Translations under genes and position numbers: made by a program
In this document: positions 11,701 through 24,821 of the stretch, piece after piece
How positions within the stretch are numbered: the stretch's first letter is position 1
Layout of the letters: the number at the start of each line of letters is the position of its first letter
The notes under the pieces: model-generated
What the model was told of the DNA's origin: nothing
What the model saw: the letters and a program-made list of their open reading frames with translations, nothing else
The model's database searches: none
NCBI GenBank assembly: GCA_037951165.1
Contig: JBBDHG010000008.1
Span: 11,441,501-11,505,500, forward strand
Origin: Lophius americanus
Lineage: Eukaryota; Chordata; Actinopteri; Lophiiformes; Lophiidae
Direction of reading: 5' to 3'
DNA length: 64,000 nucleotides

Positions 11701-14307
11701 GAGACTTGAATATTCATGTGAAAGTGTGCCCATAAGTGTGACATCCATCAATGTAGCACCTTTGCAAAGAGATACACACTGCTGCCCAAAGCCAAAGTGC
11801 AGTATTAGCAAGAATATTTTCATTCTACAACTGTAACCATTAAATAAAGACACTAATAGGCCCAGATCATTTTGCAATAGAAAAATGATACGAATTGTTT
11901 GAGGAGTGGATTTTTACACTTTTGATTGAAACCAGAAACCAGAGTCAACTCTTTTTCTAAGCATTTAATTAAGCATCTTGGTATTGCCTGTAGAGACATA
12001 CATTATGGTGTCATCTGCATACGGAGTCATTCCTGCATTTATTGTTCAGATATAGAATTGACAGACAAAGTAAACGTACAGTTCTTCAGTCACGTAATAT
12101 ATGCACATTCAGTAAGTATAAAGTCACCCTACCGGCTGTTTTATATAAAATTAACTGATGCATATGCCAATCATTGTTTAATAGTAATTTCAGGGATAAT
12201 AAGCTTTATTTTAATCATTATCACTGCCATTCACAGACAAAGAATGGACAAAGGATATTCAGTGTTGTTATTTAAACACAAGTAGTGGTCAGGGCAACAA
12301 TCACATAAACATGAGTGGAAATGGAATCATGCCTGATGTTGCAGGATAGCAGCCCTGGATTACATCATTTAAATTAAGGCGTGCCCATCCATTAAAAAAA
12401 AACTAAACCTCAGCCGGTTTAATTACCCGCACCAGGCACTGCTAACCCTTTCCTTTGGTATATTTTATTGTGTATCTAATCCATAGTACAAAGTTGGTCC
12501 ACTGTTTTTCCCTTAAAAAACAATAGAGCAATCTTCCTAATCTTCAACCGCATTATGCACTTTCAAATATAATTACAGGAATAATTGCGTAAGAAATAGA
12601 GGCAAAGGAATTCCACAAGTTAATTACATTTAGAGATTTGGATATGGTATTTGCAGTTTTTGAGTTTTCTTCATGAGAAGAACTTTTTAAACTCTCCCTG
12701 CAACCTTATGATTACAAAGTGTATAGAGACAACATTCCACTTTGTGGCTTTTCACAGCAACTCCATTTCCAAAAGAGGATAAATATTTTTACTGCCTTCC
12801 AATGAGAGATGACACTGGCCACAACAAATACCAATGGCACCCTGTTACGAGGTTTAAACACAGGAAGTGAGTCTATTGCAACTTGACATAGAAAACAGGC
12901 ATGCTGCTCAGCAGCGAGTGGGTGTCTGTTTTTTCTCCTGAGGTGTAGTTGGATCTTCCATAATCACTTCCATCTTTCTACATGTGATAAATAGCTCTAG
13001 CATGTGTTGCTGCTCGCTGATTAGAAATACAGTTGCAAAGTCTTGATTTATGATGATGATGGGAGCCTTAAAAAATAACTTATTTTTCCATAATTGTTGC
13101 TTTTTCAAATCCAATTAATCAATGAGGAGTGCTTAATGAGAAATGCCTGGCTCTTAATATACTGAGTAAATGTCGTAATTCAATGCTGTCTCTTTACAAA
13201 TGTATTTATCAAAGCCAGCACAAAAGACAAAAGTTGCAATCCAACAAACAAAGATAAAATAAATAAAGTGCTTCCCAATCACTGTGTTTTAAATTAATAA
13301 CCATAAATGTCACAATGTCCATTGTGTTAATTTCTTATTTGGAGCTTTTAAGTGCAAACAATTCACTTTACTTCTGTTTTTCTTTCTTTTTTATGGTGTA
13401 AAAAACAAGAGCGCTGGGAGAGAAAATCTAATGTAATGTAACTCCTACACCTTGCTGAAAGTCACAACTGTATTTAACAAATTTCCATGCCTTTTTTATT
13501 TCTTTTGACTTATTCAGCATGGGCAACCCCTGAAAAGGCTTTGCATAATATTGTAATTGACTGCCGGATGTGATATGAAGGAAACTAGGTTTAAAAAAAT
13601 CCATTTCAGCCCTGGACTCTAAACTTGGAAGAGCTAATTCTTCTTTTTTTTCCATCTCCAAATTGCCAGGTGTAAATCCAAATTGGCTCCCGGCCTGACA
13701 GGCTACAGAGCGAGATGGCAAAGTCTTCACAGCTCAGAGTGGGCTCCATTGAGTGGGAGTCCTGAAGTGACTTCTGATATGAAAAGTGTCAGTTTTATCT
13801 CCCAGCTGCAGCCTGATGAGGTATACTTTGATAGATGGAACTTCAAGAGCACCTGGATAACTTTTCAAAAATCTCAAGAACTAAAGCTCAGCCGTTGAGA
13901 CTTACACACATTAAAGTCAAAAGTTTTACTGCTGGCTTATGTTTAAATATCTACCTGGATTCAATGCACCCAAGAGTGACCTTTTTTCTTTAATGCTGCT
14001 CTTTCCAGTCGCGTCAAATAAGGAAGGTGAGGAGGATCTGACTGCTGGCTGAAAAGATTTTCCAAATCATGATCTTAGACAGTCACATGCTTAAATCAAG
14101 ATTCATAATATTGGATTGCATCTCACCACATTCTCTGCTGTATCCATTCGAATAAGTCATGAAATGATTTTAATGTGGTTTCCACTAAGTAGCCCATTGG
14201 CAGCGCTCTCCTGTTTCTTCTTCTGCTAATCATCAACTAACCAGGAATGTTAAAAAAGAGAGCCTGACTGATACTTTTTCTGCTTAAGGGAAACTTTCAA
14301 GACTGTA
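11701..14307. other. Unannotated stretch, no gene seen
   Basis: AT-rich sequence. A 119-codon plus-strand frame at 11926-12285 and a 100-codon minus-strand frame at 13428-13730 show no recognisable domain. Confidence 0.5.
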
Positions 14308-14465
14308 GGGTGGTGTAGTGTCTGTTAGTGCTTCAAAGAAAGAAGGGTTTGGATTCATATTCACCTGGAGACCTGGCTTTTTTCTTTGAAGGGGTCACAT
14401 GTTCTCCCCATGTTGGTATCGGACCAATCGGGGTGCTCCAGATTCCTCACACTGTTGGAAAAGAT
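14308..14465 (-). repeat. Widespread teleost interspersed repeat, minus-strand copy
   Basis: Reads GGTGGTGTAGTGTCTGTTAG, then AAAGAAAGAAGGGTTTGG, then CACATGTTCTCCCCATGTTG and CTCCAGATTCCTCACACTGT. This is the reverse complement of the 3' half of the repeat described at 10385. Confidence 0.65.
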
Positions 14466-14883
14466 TAATGTAGTTGAATTATTTACTATTCATTCAAACT
14501 ACAGACTGGGTTTCTAATGTTGCCTGTTGGAACTATCATTTATTTACATGTTTGTTTGTATGTATACTGCTCTAAACATAGATGTTTTTCCTATCAAAAC
14601 ATTGGGGACGCACAAGCAAGTATGCTCTCGGTTTCAGTCCCGAGCCTAGACAAATAAGGAATGGGACCCTATATATGGCCAAAGCGTTCAGTTCAGCAAG
14701 GTGGATGAGTCTATCGACTCTTGTAAATGGTTATGGGCTGTAACCATATGGTGTCTTTCCAGCCGACCACTCAAATTGCTTCCGAACACTAGTCTGCATT
14801 CACCCATTCATAGACACATTCATAGAGTGGATGGCAGTGTTCATGGACACTTTGAAACATAGAATTGTTTTAGGATTGAAGCA

Positions 14884-15105
14884 CAACTCTCCGACAAGAC
14901 GACTGCTATACCTCCACTGCCCCTCATGGTACACACACAAACATGCACCTGGCTGGTCAAAATGGTGTGCAAGAAAACATTATTCATCAGACCAGGAACC
15001 TGTGGTCCAGATCTGAAGCTGACATGCCCATTTTAGGTGCTTTCAGAAGTGGAAGGGGGTCCGCATGGGCACTCTTAACTGGCGGTGGGTATGCAGCCTC
15101 ATATA
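14884..15105 (-). mobile_element. Tc1-like transposon fragment (transposase middle part)
   Basis: Plus-strand landmarks ATTATTCATCAGACCAGG, GTGGTCCAGATCTGAAGC and CCGCATGGGCACTC are the antisense of the central transposase of the same Tc1-like family as 2695-3090. Directly after it, near 15105-15125, comes ATAACCACTGACAGGTGAAG. This resembles the element's terminal repeat but is in the orientation expected at the opposite end, which suggests rearrangement. Confidence 0.65.
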
Positions 15106-15225
15106 TAACCACTGACAGGTGAAGACTGATTAGCATTTATGGTCTTTTTCAAGTAAATTACAGTGGGTGTAAGGATCTGCAACAGTCATGGGTGCCCAAG
15201 GCTATGTATATCGTATACCTGTATG

Positions 15226-15275
15226 TATATATGTATATTTTCTAACAATAAGGTGAGCTTTATCTCCAAAAGTTT
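15226..15275 (-). repeat. Possible short fragment of family M
   Basis: GTATATTTTCTAACAATAAG then GTGAGCTTTATCTCCAAAAG aligns by eye with the minus-strand reading of copies C and E over about 50 bp. It is too short for a firm call. Confidence 0.4.
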
Positions 15276-15659
15276 GGTTCTGACAGTCCGGGAAGAGCTA
15301 CCTGCAGGCCTATGCCGTTGACCCCACCGGAAAGGGTCTATCCCAAAAAGCTTCCAATTCTCTATATCTTACAAGCATCCCCCTTATTGAACTTTTCAAC
15401 GAAAAAATGGGGGTTATGGGTATGATAGTATCTGCGAATATTGATTTACTCTAAACAAAAACATAAAATGTTTGATAAAGAATCCTTAAATTAGTTGGCA
15501 CATCATGTTGTTACATTACTATGAATCACATCTCTGGCATTTAATCTCGCTTAATGTGATTTATATGACAGTACAGATACATGTATGACAAGATAACTTT
15601 GGGCACTGACACAGATGTGTCATTCAACAATTATTTTCTTTTTCAATTACAACAAGGCA

Positions 15660-15722
15660 CTTGTTGCGGTCTCTGGCTGAGTGGTAGATTCCTGGCGGGA
15701 GCCGGGAGTTGATTTATTGGCT
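15660..15722 (+). repeat. Possible tRNA-derived SINE head
   Basis: CTGGCTGAGTGGTAGATTCC looks like a tRNA A box and D-loop region, followed by GGGAGTTGATTTA in the place of a B box. The B box is poor and no tRNA cloverleaf closes, so this is not a functional tRNA. It may be a degraded SINE. Confidence 0.3.
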
Positions 15723-16261
15723 AATAGTCATGTGCACATAATTAGGATGCACATACATACGGCTATTGTATTCTTTCTATTGTTCACATGACCAGGCAGT
15801 GAGGTGTTGTGCAGTGGAATGTGAAGGCTCTTATTTCAACTCTTTATTGTTTGGTTTAAATACGATTTCTTATTTATTCAATGTTAATTTTCCTTATTTA
15901 AGGGCTGTAATGTTGCTTAAGCAATTAATTGACCTCACAAATATTAGTGAGTATGCAGTATCCACACAACACCAGTGTACTATATTAAACTATATTAAAG
16001 TTTGTCCTAAACTTTGTTTTTAATGAGCATTCTATTTTCACAGTGTTGTTCTCAAGTCGTGTAAAATGGGCCAGGAGAAGGGACGGTAAGTCGCAAGGTT
16101 AAGTTTTCAGTTCACCAGGTAATCTATGTATGTTCAAAACCTCACCTGTGGCTCATGAGATCTTCGTTAATGACAGATAAAATGATAAAAAGCAACTGAA
16201 ATGAACTTCTTTGGTTGGGGGGCTGGGCCTGCAACTGGACATCCAGAGGGACCTTGGAGTG

Positions 16262-16340
16262 GAGCCTCTGGAATACCCGTCTTGGATTGCTGCCACTGCA
16301 ACCCGACCCCAGATAAGTAGAAGAAAATCGAATGGAAAAA
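16262..16340 (+). mobile_element. 3' end fragment of a fish LINE (PPRPDPG..AEE type)
   Basis: GATTGCTGCCACTGCAACCC, GACCCCAGATAAGTAGAAG and an A-rich end match the C-terminus and 3' end of an abundant fish LINE. A longer minus-strand copy of the same family lies at 35009-35335. Confidence 0.65.
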
Positions 16341-19224
16341 ATTACTTTTACTGTAAGAGAAAATATTCTTGAGCAAAGAAAATCTACTGAAGCTAAGAAA
16401 AATCTGTTTTGTGCTCAATAAATGCATGTCCATGTGTGGTATTATCAACACACACGCACACCAGTGTCTCTTACTCTGGTTAGTCATTTGTTCTCTCAGA
16501 GACCTCATCACAAAGTCACAAACTCGCTCAGTCTGTCTCTCTCCCACCTCACATAGTGCTCACTCAACTCTGCTTGGCTCAACCCGTGGCCATGAAACCA
16601 ACCCGTCACAGAATCCTGTTAGCTGTTTAGTCTCCAGTCAGGTTACTATGAAAACTGTCCTACAGAAGCAGGCCGAGAGAATTCTTTAACTAAATAAAGA
16701 AGAGTTGCTCATTTCAATAAATTAGATTTTTATAAATATTTAAGTTCCTTTCACATATTTTGAATCTATGGGTGTGTAATAAAAATTAATTAATTGGATC
16801 ACATAATAACATCAATGTCTCCTTTAATTCAAAAACATGCACGCTTTTTTTCTTGACACCTATCCACATGATGAAACTGAAGAGCGAAAAAAGATTTGAC
16901 CACATTCAAAATAGCAATGCTAGAACAGGTTGCGATACCTAGGAAGTAAAAAGTGGTAAGATGTACTGCCTTTGGTCTGTGAAACCATTAGTACGTCACA
17001 CATGTGGACGGAAAGTCTTTCTTGTTTTGTTTTTTTACTCCACCTTTTATCTTTTTGTCATGTCCCTAGATATTGGATCTATTGTGTGTTGGATTATTGC
17101 TACACTTCCCCCAGTGATTTCTGGTGGTGCATGAATTATTTTTGTCGACATTGCACTACGGTGTCTGTCCTTGCAAAGATAGTCTTGGTGGAAACAAGGT
17201 ATAAGAAAAATAACGAGAGGGTGTGAACATTATTAAGGATTATTTTTTTTTGCTTAAAAAGAATATTTATCACAAGAAAAATCTGAAAAATCCAATCCGT
17301 GCAGACTGTGAAAGCTGCTGAACCGACTTTAAATTGAAGGATTACTATTATGGAAAAATTATAAGTGTTTATAGTAACTGTCAAATATGAAACCCACCGA
17401 AAGAATTGGGATTAGAGTGGGATTAGAGTAAAGCCAGTTTACATTTTCTATAAAACTCTGATATGACTCTATTATGACCCAATATCTGGCCATGAAAACA
17501 ATGATATAGTAACCGAGATAATATAAATATATCCCGAAAAATTAAATGTTAACAAGAATAATGCTTACACTCCTGCTTTGGGGTTGATTTGATACCGCTC
17601 ACATGATTTTTGCAGAATAAGGCACGTTTGTCTTGTCTGCAGATCTACCAAGATTCATTGCTTTTGGGAATGTGTGATGCTATCACGGCCGAGGACTTTC
17701 AGATGGTGCTTACTGGAATTGGTTCCAAATGGGCGGGACGTTTTCCGGCCTTATCCCCCTTTTCCATAATTGTTTGACTTTTTTTTTCCTAAGAGGAGGG
17801 AAAACCAAACATTGATTGTAAAGTCGGTTGAGGTCATTAGATAACAGAAGTTCCTCTCTTTAGTCAACTTTTTCATTATTATTCCTGGGTTTTATTGTTG
17901 CACTCCTCTGCGTGATCTCACAGAGTTCAGCTGAGAACTTCAGGCTTGGCCTGAGCGCAGAGCAGGAGTCTGGTAACAATATCAAACAGCCGCCGCTACA
18001 AAGGAGGCTTTTTGTTCCCAGCTCGGGTGTGACTGCGTTGGCTCGCCAATCTCTGCGCTACCAAAATGGAACATTCATTTCATTGATAGCCATTGCCTTG
18101 TGAGGTGCATGCAGGGGTGACATCATCAAAGCTCTGTGTGCATTTTTAGTCCTCTCTGAAAATAAATTTCACCCCACATGGTCGTTATTTCACAGTCCAA
18201 CAACGGAGCTCCTGGTTGTTTTGTTTTGGGTGGTTCACGGGATCGCCTGCTAGTATCAGCAGGCCCAAAAGGAAACAGTCCAAGGGATATGCGGCCAATT
18301 CAGACTGCCGTAGGGTTCTCAGCTGACTAACAAGAACCAAATGTTTATGAGATACGCCTGTCTCTGACAAGATGCCACTTGAACATGTCTCCATGATCAA
18401 TTTATCAGCAATTCGTCATAAGGCAGAGAGGAAGGGCAAAATAAACACACGTTTTTGTTGAAAGATATGCACTCAGTCATTTGAGAACATCTGTGAAACA
18501 TTGTACTCATGACAACCTTAACATCTTGATGAATAACCGCTACAGAACTCATTCATAAGGACAGAAGGGGTCCATAGTTTTCTTTCACTTTCGCAGTCAT
18601 TAGTCATTGTGGTCCGTAAATAAATTGACAGAAATATCAAATGTTTACGCAATTTAATAATGCAGTTCTATGGCTGCAATGCAAGTTTCAGGTGATTTCA
18701 TATGCGGCGTTCTGCAGAAAATGCATTGTTTAAACAGAAAGAGCGACAAACTCTCTAGTTTGCTGTTCATAGACAAATCTGGTGCTATTCGTTGCATAAA
18801 AGACGGGAGCAACAAAACTATTTCGATGATTGGAGCTTTCCCTGTGATTTTGAAATTATCTTTCATCACAGGTTGTGAGCTTCAAACTGAGCAGGAACAG
18901 CTTTTATGGTGTAGAGAAACAGTCCAAATCTGCAGGTCAATTCTGCTCACTAAACACCACTGTGACAGTCCAAGAAACAAATCCAAAAAGAACAGAACTT
19001 TGCATAAGACTGAAATGGATATACACAAGCCCACCAATATGCTCCATAAAAATCTAAAGAAAACACTTCGGTGACCTCTGCTTTGAAAAAGAACTCTAAA
19101 ATATTCAAACCTTTGGTTCGTAACGGCTGTATTCATTACATTTGATTAGGAAAAAATGTTGAATCTTTAAGTTGTTTTTTTTCCTTCTGAATCCATCTAT
19201 TCATCTTTCTGTGTATTCACTCAG

Positions 19225-19226
<2 letters not shown>
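16341..19226. other. Unannotated stretch, no gene seen
   Basis: No supported gene. A 134-codon plus-strand frame at 18670-19074 overlaps an 84-codon minus-strand frame (18882-19136) and is unrecognised. The part from 17590 to 18120 is more balanced in base composition than its flanks. Confidence 0.5.
17590..18120. other. Candidate conserved non-coding block
   Basis: Low in simple repeats, less AT-rich than its surroundings and without a recognised transposon, unlike most of the window. It contains several regulatory-looking words such as GGTAACAATATC and CTACAAAGG. This is an impression from composition only; conservation was not tested. Confidence 0.2.

Positions 19227-19292
<66 letters not shown>
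19227..19292. repeat. (AT)33 microsatellite
   Basis: An uninterrupted run of 33 AT dinucleotides. The frame of alternating Tyr and Ile over it is an artefact. Confidence 0.98.
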
Positions 19293-19294
<2 letters not shown>

Positions 19295-19304
19295 CTTTCA
19301 GCAA

Positions 19305-19358
19305 GGTGTAGGAGGTGTAGGAGTTGTAGGTGTAGGAGGTGTAGGAGTTGTAGGAGTT
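19305..19358. repeat. GTAGGAGTT/GTAGGAGGT minisatellite
   Basis: Six or so imperfect copies of a 6-9 base unit (GTAGGAGGT, GTAGGAGTT, GTAGGT), starting 13 bases after the (AT)n tract and followed by another short AT run. Confidence 0.9.
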
Positions 19359-19469
19359 ATATATATATTCCTCCCCTCCTTTTAGAAAGCCAAATATGGG
19401 ATCTATGGATATAAGGATATACGCTCTGGAGAAGAAGGCCAAGTCTTATGAAAATCACATTTCCATGGA

Positions 19470-19815
19470 AAACTCAAAAAATACATCTGTCGATCAAATG
19501 CAAAACTTGTAGCTATGGAGAAGATCCTTAATTGGCTAAACTGCTCCATCAACTTAAACCTAAATAAAACTGTTAAACTTACTTAAAGTCACTCTGTTAT
19601 TGTGCCAAATATAATAATCTCGGGTAAAAATGTAATTATCGTGCCACAATTTAAATATCTGAGAATCAACATTGTCTCTTACCTGACCTTTGAAGCACAC
19701 ATTAAAGACAAAGAGACCGATTTAGTTTTACCAATTGTAAATATATTACAATTAAAATGACCTTTACCGCTGCAAATTTAAGTATGAAAGCCACTATCAT
19801 GCTGTTTTACAAGTT
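19470..19815 (+). pseudogene. LINE reverse transcriptase remnant (post-active-site region)
   Basis: One frame reads ILNWLNCSINLNLNKT, the usual W-L-xx-x-L-x-LN-x-x-KT motif after the RT active site. A second frame, after an indel near 19585, reads VPQFKYLRINI and LTFEAHIKDK, matching the FKYLGV(x)xD and L-x-F-x-x-HI motifs. The YxDD motif just upstream is not recognisable. The fragment differs in sequence from the L2 at 7112, so it is a separate, older element. Its clade is uncertain. Confidence 0.6.
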
Positions 19816-19819
19816 GGGG

Positions 19820-21110
19820 GAAAACTTGTGAAATCCATCAACTTGTTTGTGCCTGAACCAATTGTGCTGAACTTGGACTTTTTTATTCACTGCTCTGTCA
19901 TCTTGTCCTCTCTCTTTAGTTTTTAAAATAATGTTCTGTTATTTTTACGGTGTCTACTATCAGCTGTCGGGGGACAAGAGCTGGGAATAAGACATATTGA
20001 CTTAATCTGCCCCATTTACTGTTATTGTAAACAGTTCATTATTGGGGATTGTCCACGGCATTATGAAACCATAAACAAACAGACTTATAATGCATCATTG
20101 ATGGTAAAACAAGAATTAATTGCGTGCCAAATATAACCATAAACAACTGGCTAAATCAACTGTTTAATGCAATATTTCCTTAAAGAATGAATACTTGTGC
20201 ATTTAATAACTGGTATTGCAGAATATCATGTGACACATCCTGGAAAAAAACACAGTCCCATGATAAGACCAACTCATCTATTTGCTGATTGAAATCCAGA
20301 GGAAGGCCTCAAGATGTGGTCAGAATCAGAATTTAATGATAATAAAATGATATTGAATATGATATGAAATGATATATCTACCAAATGAATGAGAGGTGGT
20401 TATGGGTATGATAGTTGTACATACATTTATGTATGCATCCATTGTATTGTGTCTATTTAATTGTTGTTACAGTTTCTGTGCCGCTTTCTTGGCCAGGTCC
20501 CTCTCGGAAAGTAGATGTTTAAACTCAATGAGGAATTTATGTGGTAAAATAAAGGGTTGCGTTCAAAGCTGTTGGAAATAATAAATGTGCAAAATTTTTG
20601 TCTGGAGGGCCAGCTCACCCAGGATAGCCCTGTCACTGCTGGTTTCTCGGCATCTTCTTTATAAGGTAGACAGTGGACTTTCAGTTGAAATATACATGCC
20701 GCCCAATTGCAACATTTACCTGCACAGGCCACATAGTTCGAGCTGTCTCGGTCTTCAACAGAGCCTGATTATGACCTTATTTCAATGCAGGATCATTTTC
20801 TTTTCTTTCAGCTAAGATGTATTTTACTTCAACTGCTACCATTCCCTCTTAACCCGTAGTTTTGTTTCTGAAGTAGTTAACCTAATGTTTTAAACGTTAA
20901 ATTTACCCAGCATTTATATCCTGATGACTATAGTTTCAACTGAAGTGTGTTTGGACGATAGGTAGTATTAGACCTTGTGGAGGTATTTAAGGAATCCTAA
21001 TGTCCCTTATAGTATCCTGAAAAGTGATGTCATATAATCGTCATCACCGTATACACTGCAGATCTTCATGTGAAGATCTACTGTTGAAAAACAGTAAGTA
21101 GTATTTGATT
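19820..21110. other. Unannotated stretch, no gene seen
   Basis: AT-rich, with short frames of at most 91 codons and none recognised. A 20-base near-palindrome around AGATCTTCA/TGAAGATCT lies at 21060-21079. Confidence 0.5.
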
Positions 21111-21119
21111 GTGAATAGT

Positions 21120-21385
21120 CTTGTCCAGAAATGAAACCAACTACTGGAGTGGAAATCCACTAGAATGTCCAACTTGTAACGATGGAATCAAATGGAAAAC
21201 TGATTCTTAAAAAAAATAAAAACATCCCTAAAAGGCAAAAGGCATCACTGCAGGATTTTTGCTGATGTGTGTAGAAAGGTTGTTGAAAAATGTTTAAAGG
21301 TTAAGTTATGCTCGGGCTACAAAATGTGACAGACAGATGGACGGAGCTCCTGAGGGTGCTCATGCGCGAAAGATAAAAATGATAC
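21120..21385 (+). repeat. Old interspersed repeat related to 27555-27745
   Basis: Shares with the second copy, in order: CCAACTTGTAACGATGGAAT, ACATCCCTAAAAGGCAAAAG, GTTAAGTTATGCTCGGGC and TGTGACAGACAGATGGACGG. The similarity is interrupted but colinear. Confidence 0.4.
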
Positions 21386-24124
21386 TAGGCAGATGTTGAG
21401 AACGGATGGTCCTCGGTAAACATCCGGTCCAAAAATAATTTCAATAATCAAAAAATCTGCTTATGCAAAGGGGCAACTCAGAGGTCAGGGATTTTCTTGG
21501 ATGATGCCATTGTCTTCTTGTCTGAATTAGATGTATTTAGAAACCCATCAAAACTAAACCCATTGGTGCTCATTAGTATTGACAGTCACTTAATCCTGTC
21601 AGGGCCCTCTCAATCCATTATAATCCTTTTTTAATCGACTGGTCTTTACCATTCCCCAGTCATCAGTGGCAGGATTATTATTTACGGAGACACATCTGTG
21701 GCCAATTCAGCATGCCTGCTGTCATGTGAATGACCCTGTGAGATGATACAGGAGATAAATCCACTGCATTGAAGTCCACTCCGAGCGTAATCCTCTCAGA
21801 TCTCAGCTCGGAACCACTAAGACGTATTGCATATCCGCTAATCATTTCCCAAATTGTTTATTGAAAATACTCCTTGTCTGGCAGCCAATCTGGAGGTAGA
21901 GGGCTTTCATAGAGGCGGGTGCATGGGGTCATGTGGGGCGAATGTTTTACCTATCCAACGCAGAATATTGGTCCTTAAGAGGGCGCAGATCGCAAAAAGG
22001 ATTTTAGGCTTGTTTACGGAAGCAATTATTGCATCAGCCTCTTCGGTTCACTGATACTGAAAGGCTGTCCGCAAAACCTGCCATGTATCGAGTGTCTACT
22101 GAGAGCAGCAAAATTACTAAGTATTCATTTGAGATCAGTATGTTAAAAAATTAACAAAGCGTGACTGGAAACATTCTGTCATCTTAGACGCACGTGAGCT
22201 CACAAGATATGTTTCCTCCGGAAAACTCTCATTTATGAGGAATCAGCCCAGTGCAAATATTTTGGCTGAGGGATTTCTCGTTTTCTGTTGTTATTTAGCA
22301 GGACGTATAACAAGATTAACCTGAATAACCTTTCAGCTGGCAGCGTGGGTTAATTCTGGGGTCAGCGCAGAGCTGATCTGAACTTCAGAGCACGAACAAA
22401 ATGGTTGGCTTGGCTTTGTGTATTCTTTTTTTGCCAAAACTGACCTTGTGTACATTACACTGCAGAATATAGACACTGCCAGCAAGCGCAGCTGTAAAAA
22501 TTCATCTCATCGATATGTATCCTACCATCATTGCATGGAGGTGATTGATGTCCACGATCCAAGTAGCTTGGGCCAATCAATTATCTCCACCTTATTGGAT
22601 TGAGCACAAACAGAGAGAAGCATATTTCAAACTAGAAAAATCAGAAGGTGAAACGTTGAATAAGGACAGTTATCACCCTCTCTTGGTTTTAATCTTTTTC
22701 TGTCATGCCTTAAAGCAATTACTGCCTCCTTTTGCCAAAACAGACACCGGACTTGCCGCGTTCATGAGCTCGATCTTCACGTCGCCCACATCACAGTATC
22801 TGAAATGGTGCACAACTTTACTCCTGGCTTCCCCCCATCATTTCATACAACATCTGGTGCTCTGGGGCTGGCTCCAATCTCTGGTGGAGGTCTGTCTTGC
22901 TACACGCTGCAACATATCTCAGGGAGTGACCCTCCGCTAGAGGAAGACAGACGGCGCTGGCAGGTCAACAGCTGTTTGTCACACATGAACATGTGTCCAC
23001 AACTCTGCAGGTTGTAAAATGGCACCTTTTAATGTCTGCAGGAAGAGAGTTGCTGTTGTGTGTTTCTCTGAGCGGCTAGGAAGGGGTGCACTCGCACCAC
23101 AGGACGGTGATGCATTGCAGCATGGAAACAGTTTTCTCCTGCGGTCAAATCTTGGTACAAGAACTTTTGTGATTCATGCTTATTTTGCACAAGCTTTGGC
23201 GAGACTACTGTAAGACTGAGAATTCATATTGGTTTAATCTTGTATATCCTTTACTTTCCTCCGATGAGCAGTATTCAGAAGTGGACAGACAAAGTCTGAA
23301 ATGTTTTTGGAGAAACAGTTCCCAGTGAGTTATGTGCATGACTTTTCATTCCTTGGATGTGGGATAGGCTAGCAAATCAGAGGATGCTCACAAAGTAATT
23401 TCTTAAAAACCGCATTAGATTTGAGCTGATTGGGAAGACTACTGCAAAATGAAATCTTTTCAAGCTTCCACAGTATTTTTTCCAAAGAAATAAGATTTCC
23501 CAGAAATATTTATGCATAATAATTACACACAGCAGTCCTGACATGACACAAATGGCAGTATGTTTGCTTAGAGCAGCACAAACCAAACTTTCTGTAATCA
23601 ACAATGGATCAAATGACCGTATTTAAAAGGAGGCACACATTGATAGTTATCACCTGTCCCTAAAGTTCTCTGCGCTCCTCAGTTCTAAAAAGAGTCTTAG
23701 CATCTTTTAGCTCTTTATTTTTGGGGGACTTTCAATATAATTTTTTTATGTTCAGCCTAATCATTCCCATCAGCCTCACTTCCTGCAACAGCAGTGCATC
23801 ATTGAATCCTACTGTAAAACGCCTGTTAAATGCCAAATGGCAGACAGGCCAGATGAGCAGTTGCTGAATAGTGAAGGATATAGTGATATTTTTCTGAGAT
23901 TGGTCGAGAACAAAAACAGAGTGCGAAGCTGGACTTGCGTTTATCACACTGCATCTGGCATTGCTGAATTAGCAATAGCTTGGTAGCACATTTGGGAGGT
24001 CATCTCAGTTAAGTTCATCTTCAATATGTCAACATCAACCTGTTGGTGGCCATCTGTATGGATGTGCGTAGCAAGACGTTGTCCAGCCAAAGCTTGGACT
24101 AGAGAATTATGTCAGTCAAAATTG
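21386..24124. other. Unannotated stretch, no gene seen
   Basis: A 131-codon frame at 22545-22940 overlaps another frame in the same direction and has no recognisable domain. The parts 21690-22060 and 22260-22420 are repeat-free and could be conserved non-coding sequence, but this was not tested. Confidence 0.45.
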
Positions 24125-24149
24125 TTCTTTCTTTGAACTTCTATTCATC

Positions 24150-24440
24150 CACCCATCCAACCATCCATCTTTTTAACTCCTTATATTTTGCAGAGTCATG
24201 GGAGGAGCTTGTCCCAGTTATATAGAGTGAGAAAGAGTGAATACCCAGGACAAGTCACTAGTTCATCACATGGGCCGATAAAAGAATACAAAAACCGTTC
24301 ACACACTTTACACATCTACAGTCCATTAAAGAGTCACCAATTCACCAATATTGGTTCCGGGCTCTAGGAGGAAGCCAGAAAACCTGGATACAGACATGAA
24401 TAGAGTCTGCAAACCCAGAAGAAGTGAACCCAGAAGCCCC
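24150..24440 (+). repeat. Widespread teleost interspersed repeat, plus-strand copy
   Basis: Preceded by CCA-TCC words at 24147-24170. It then carries GGACAAGTCACTAGTTCATC, AAAGAGTCACCAATTCACC and CTAGGAGGAAGCCAGAAAAC, in the same order as the copy at 35645. Confidence 0.65.
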
Positions 24441-24444
24441 TTTC

Positions 24445-24821
24445 TGTGAGGCTTCAGCATGGTTTCATAATTCTTTATGACTTTATCTAACAGGCTTAGC
24501 TTAACTTTCACCTGTTTAGAATTCCTAGCAGATAAAGGGTCTTATACACAAGTTGTGTAAAGGTATTTCATAAAACATGGACAAATGATATTCTACTGAT
24601 GTGTTGAACAAAATACTAATTTAGTAACAAACCTGTGGATGTGCCCAGAAATTGCAGAGAATAGTTGATTAGATAAAATGTATTATTATTAATTATTATT
24701 GATCAGTTCGCTTTTCACTTTCCCATGTCATATGATCATATTCTGTTTTTTGAAATTTGAAGAAAGTGCGACGTGTATTACCGATTTTTAGAGATTAATC
24801 ATATTTTAAAATGTTTTTGTC
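24445..24821. other. Unannotated stretch, no gene seen
   Basis: AT-rich sequence without a recognisable feature. Confidence 0.5.

Noticed and set aside
15660..15722. Functional tRNA gene
   Set aside because: There is an A-box-like stretch but no matching acceptor stem and a poor B box; at most a SINE relic.
19221..19442. Tyr/Ile-rich minus-strand frame
   Set aside because: It is a translation of the (AT)n and minisatellite tracts.
21386..21480. Second copy of the LINE 3' end seen at 11147-11700
   Set aside because: Only the words ACATCCGGTCCAAAA are shared; the flanks do not align.
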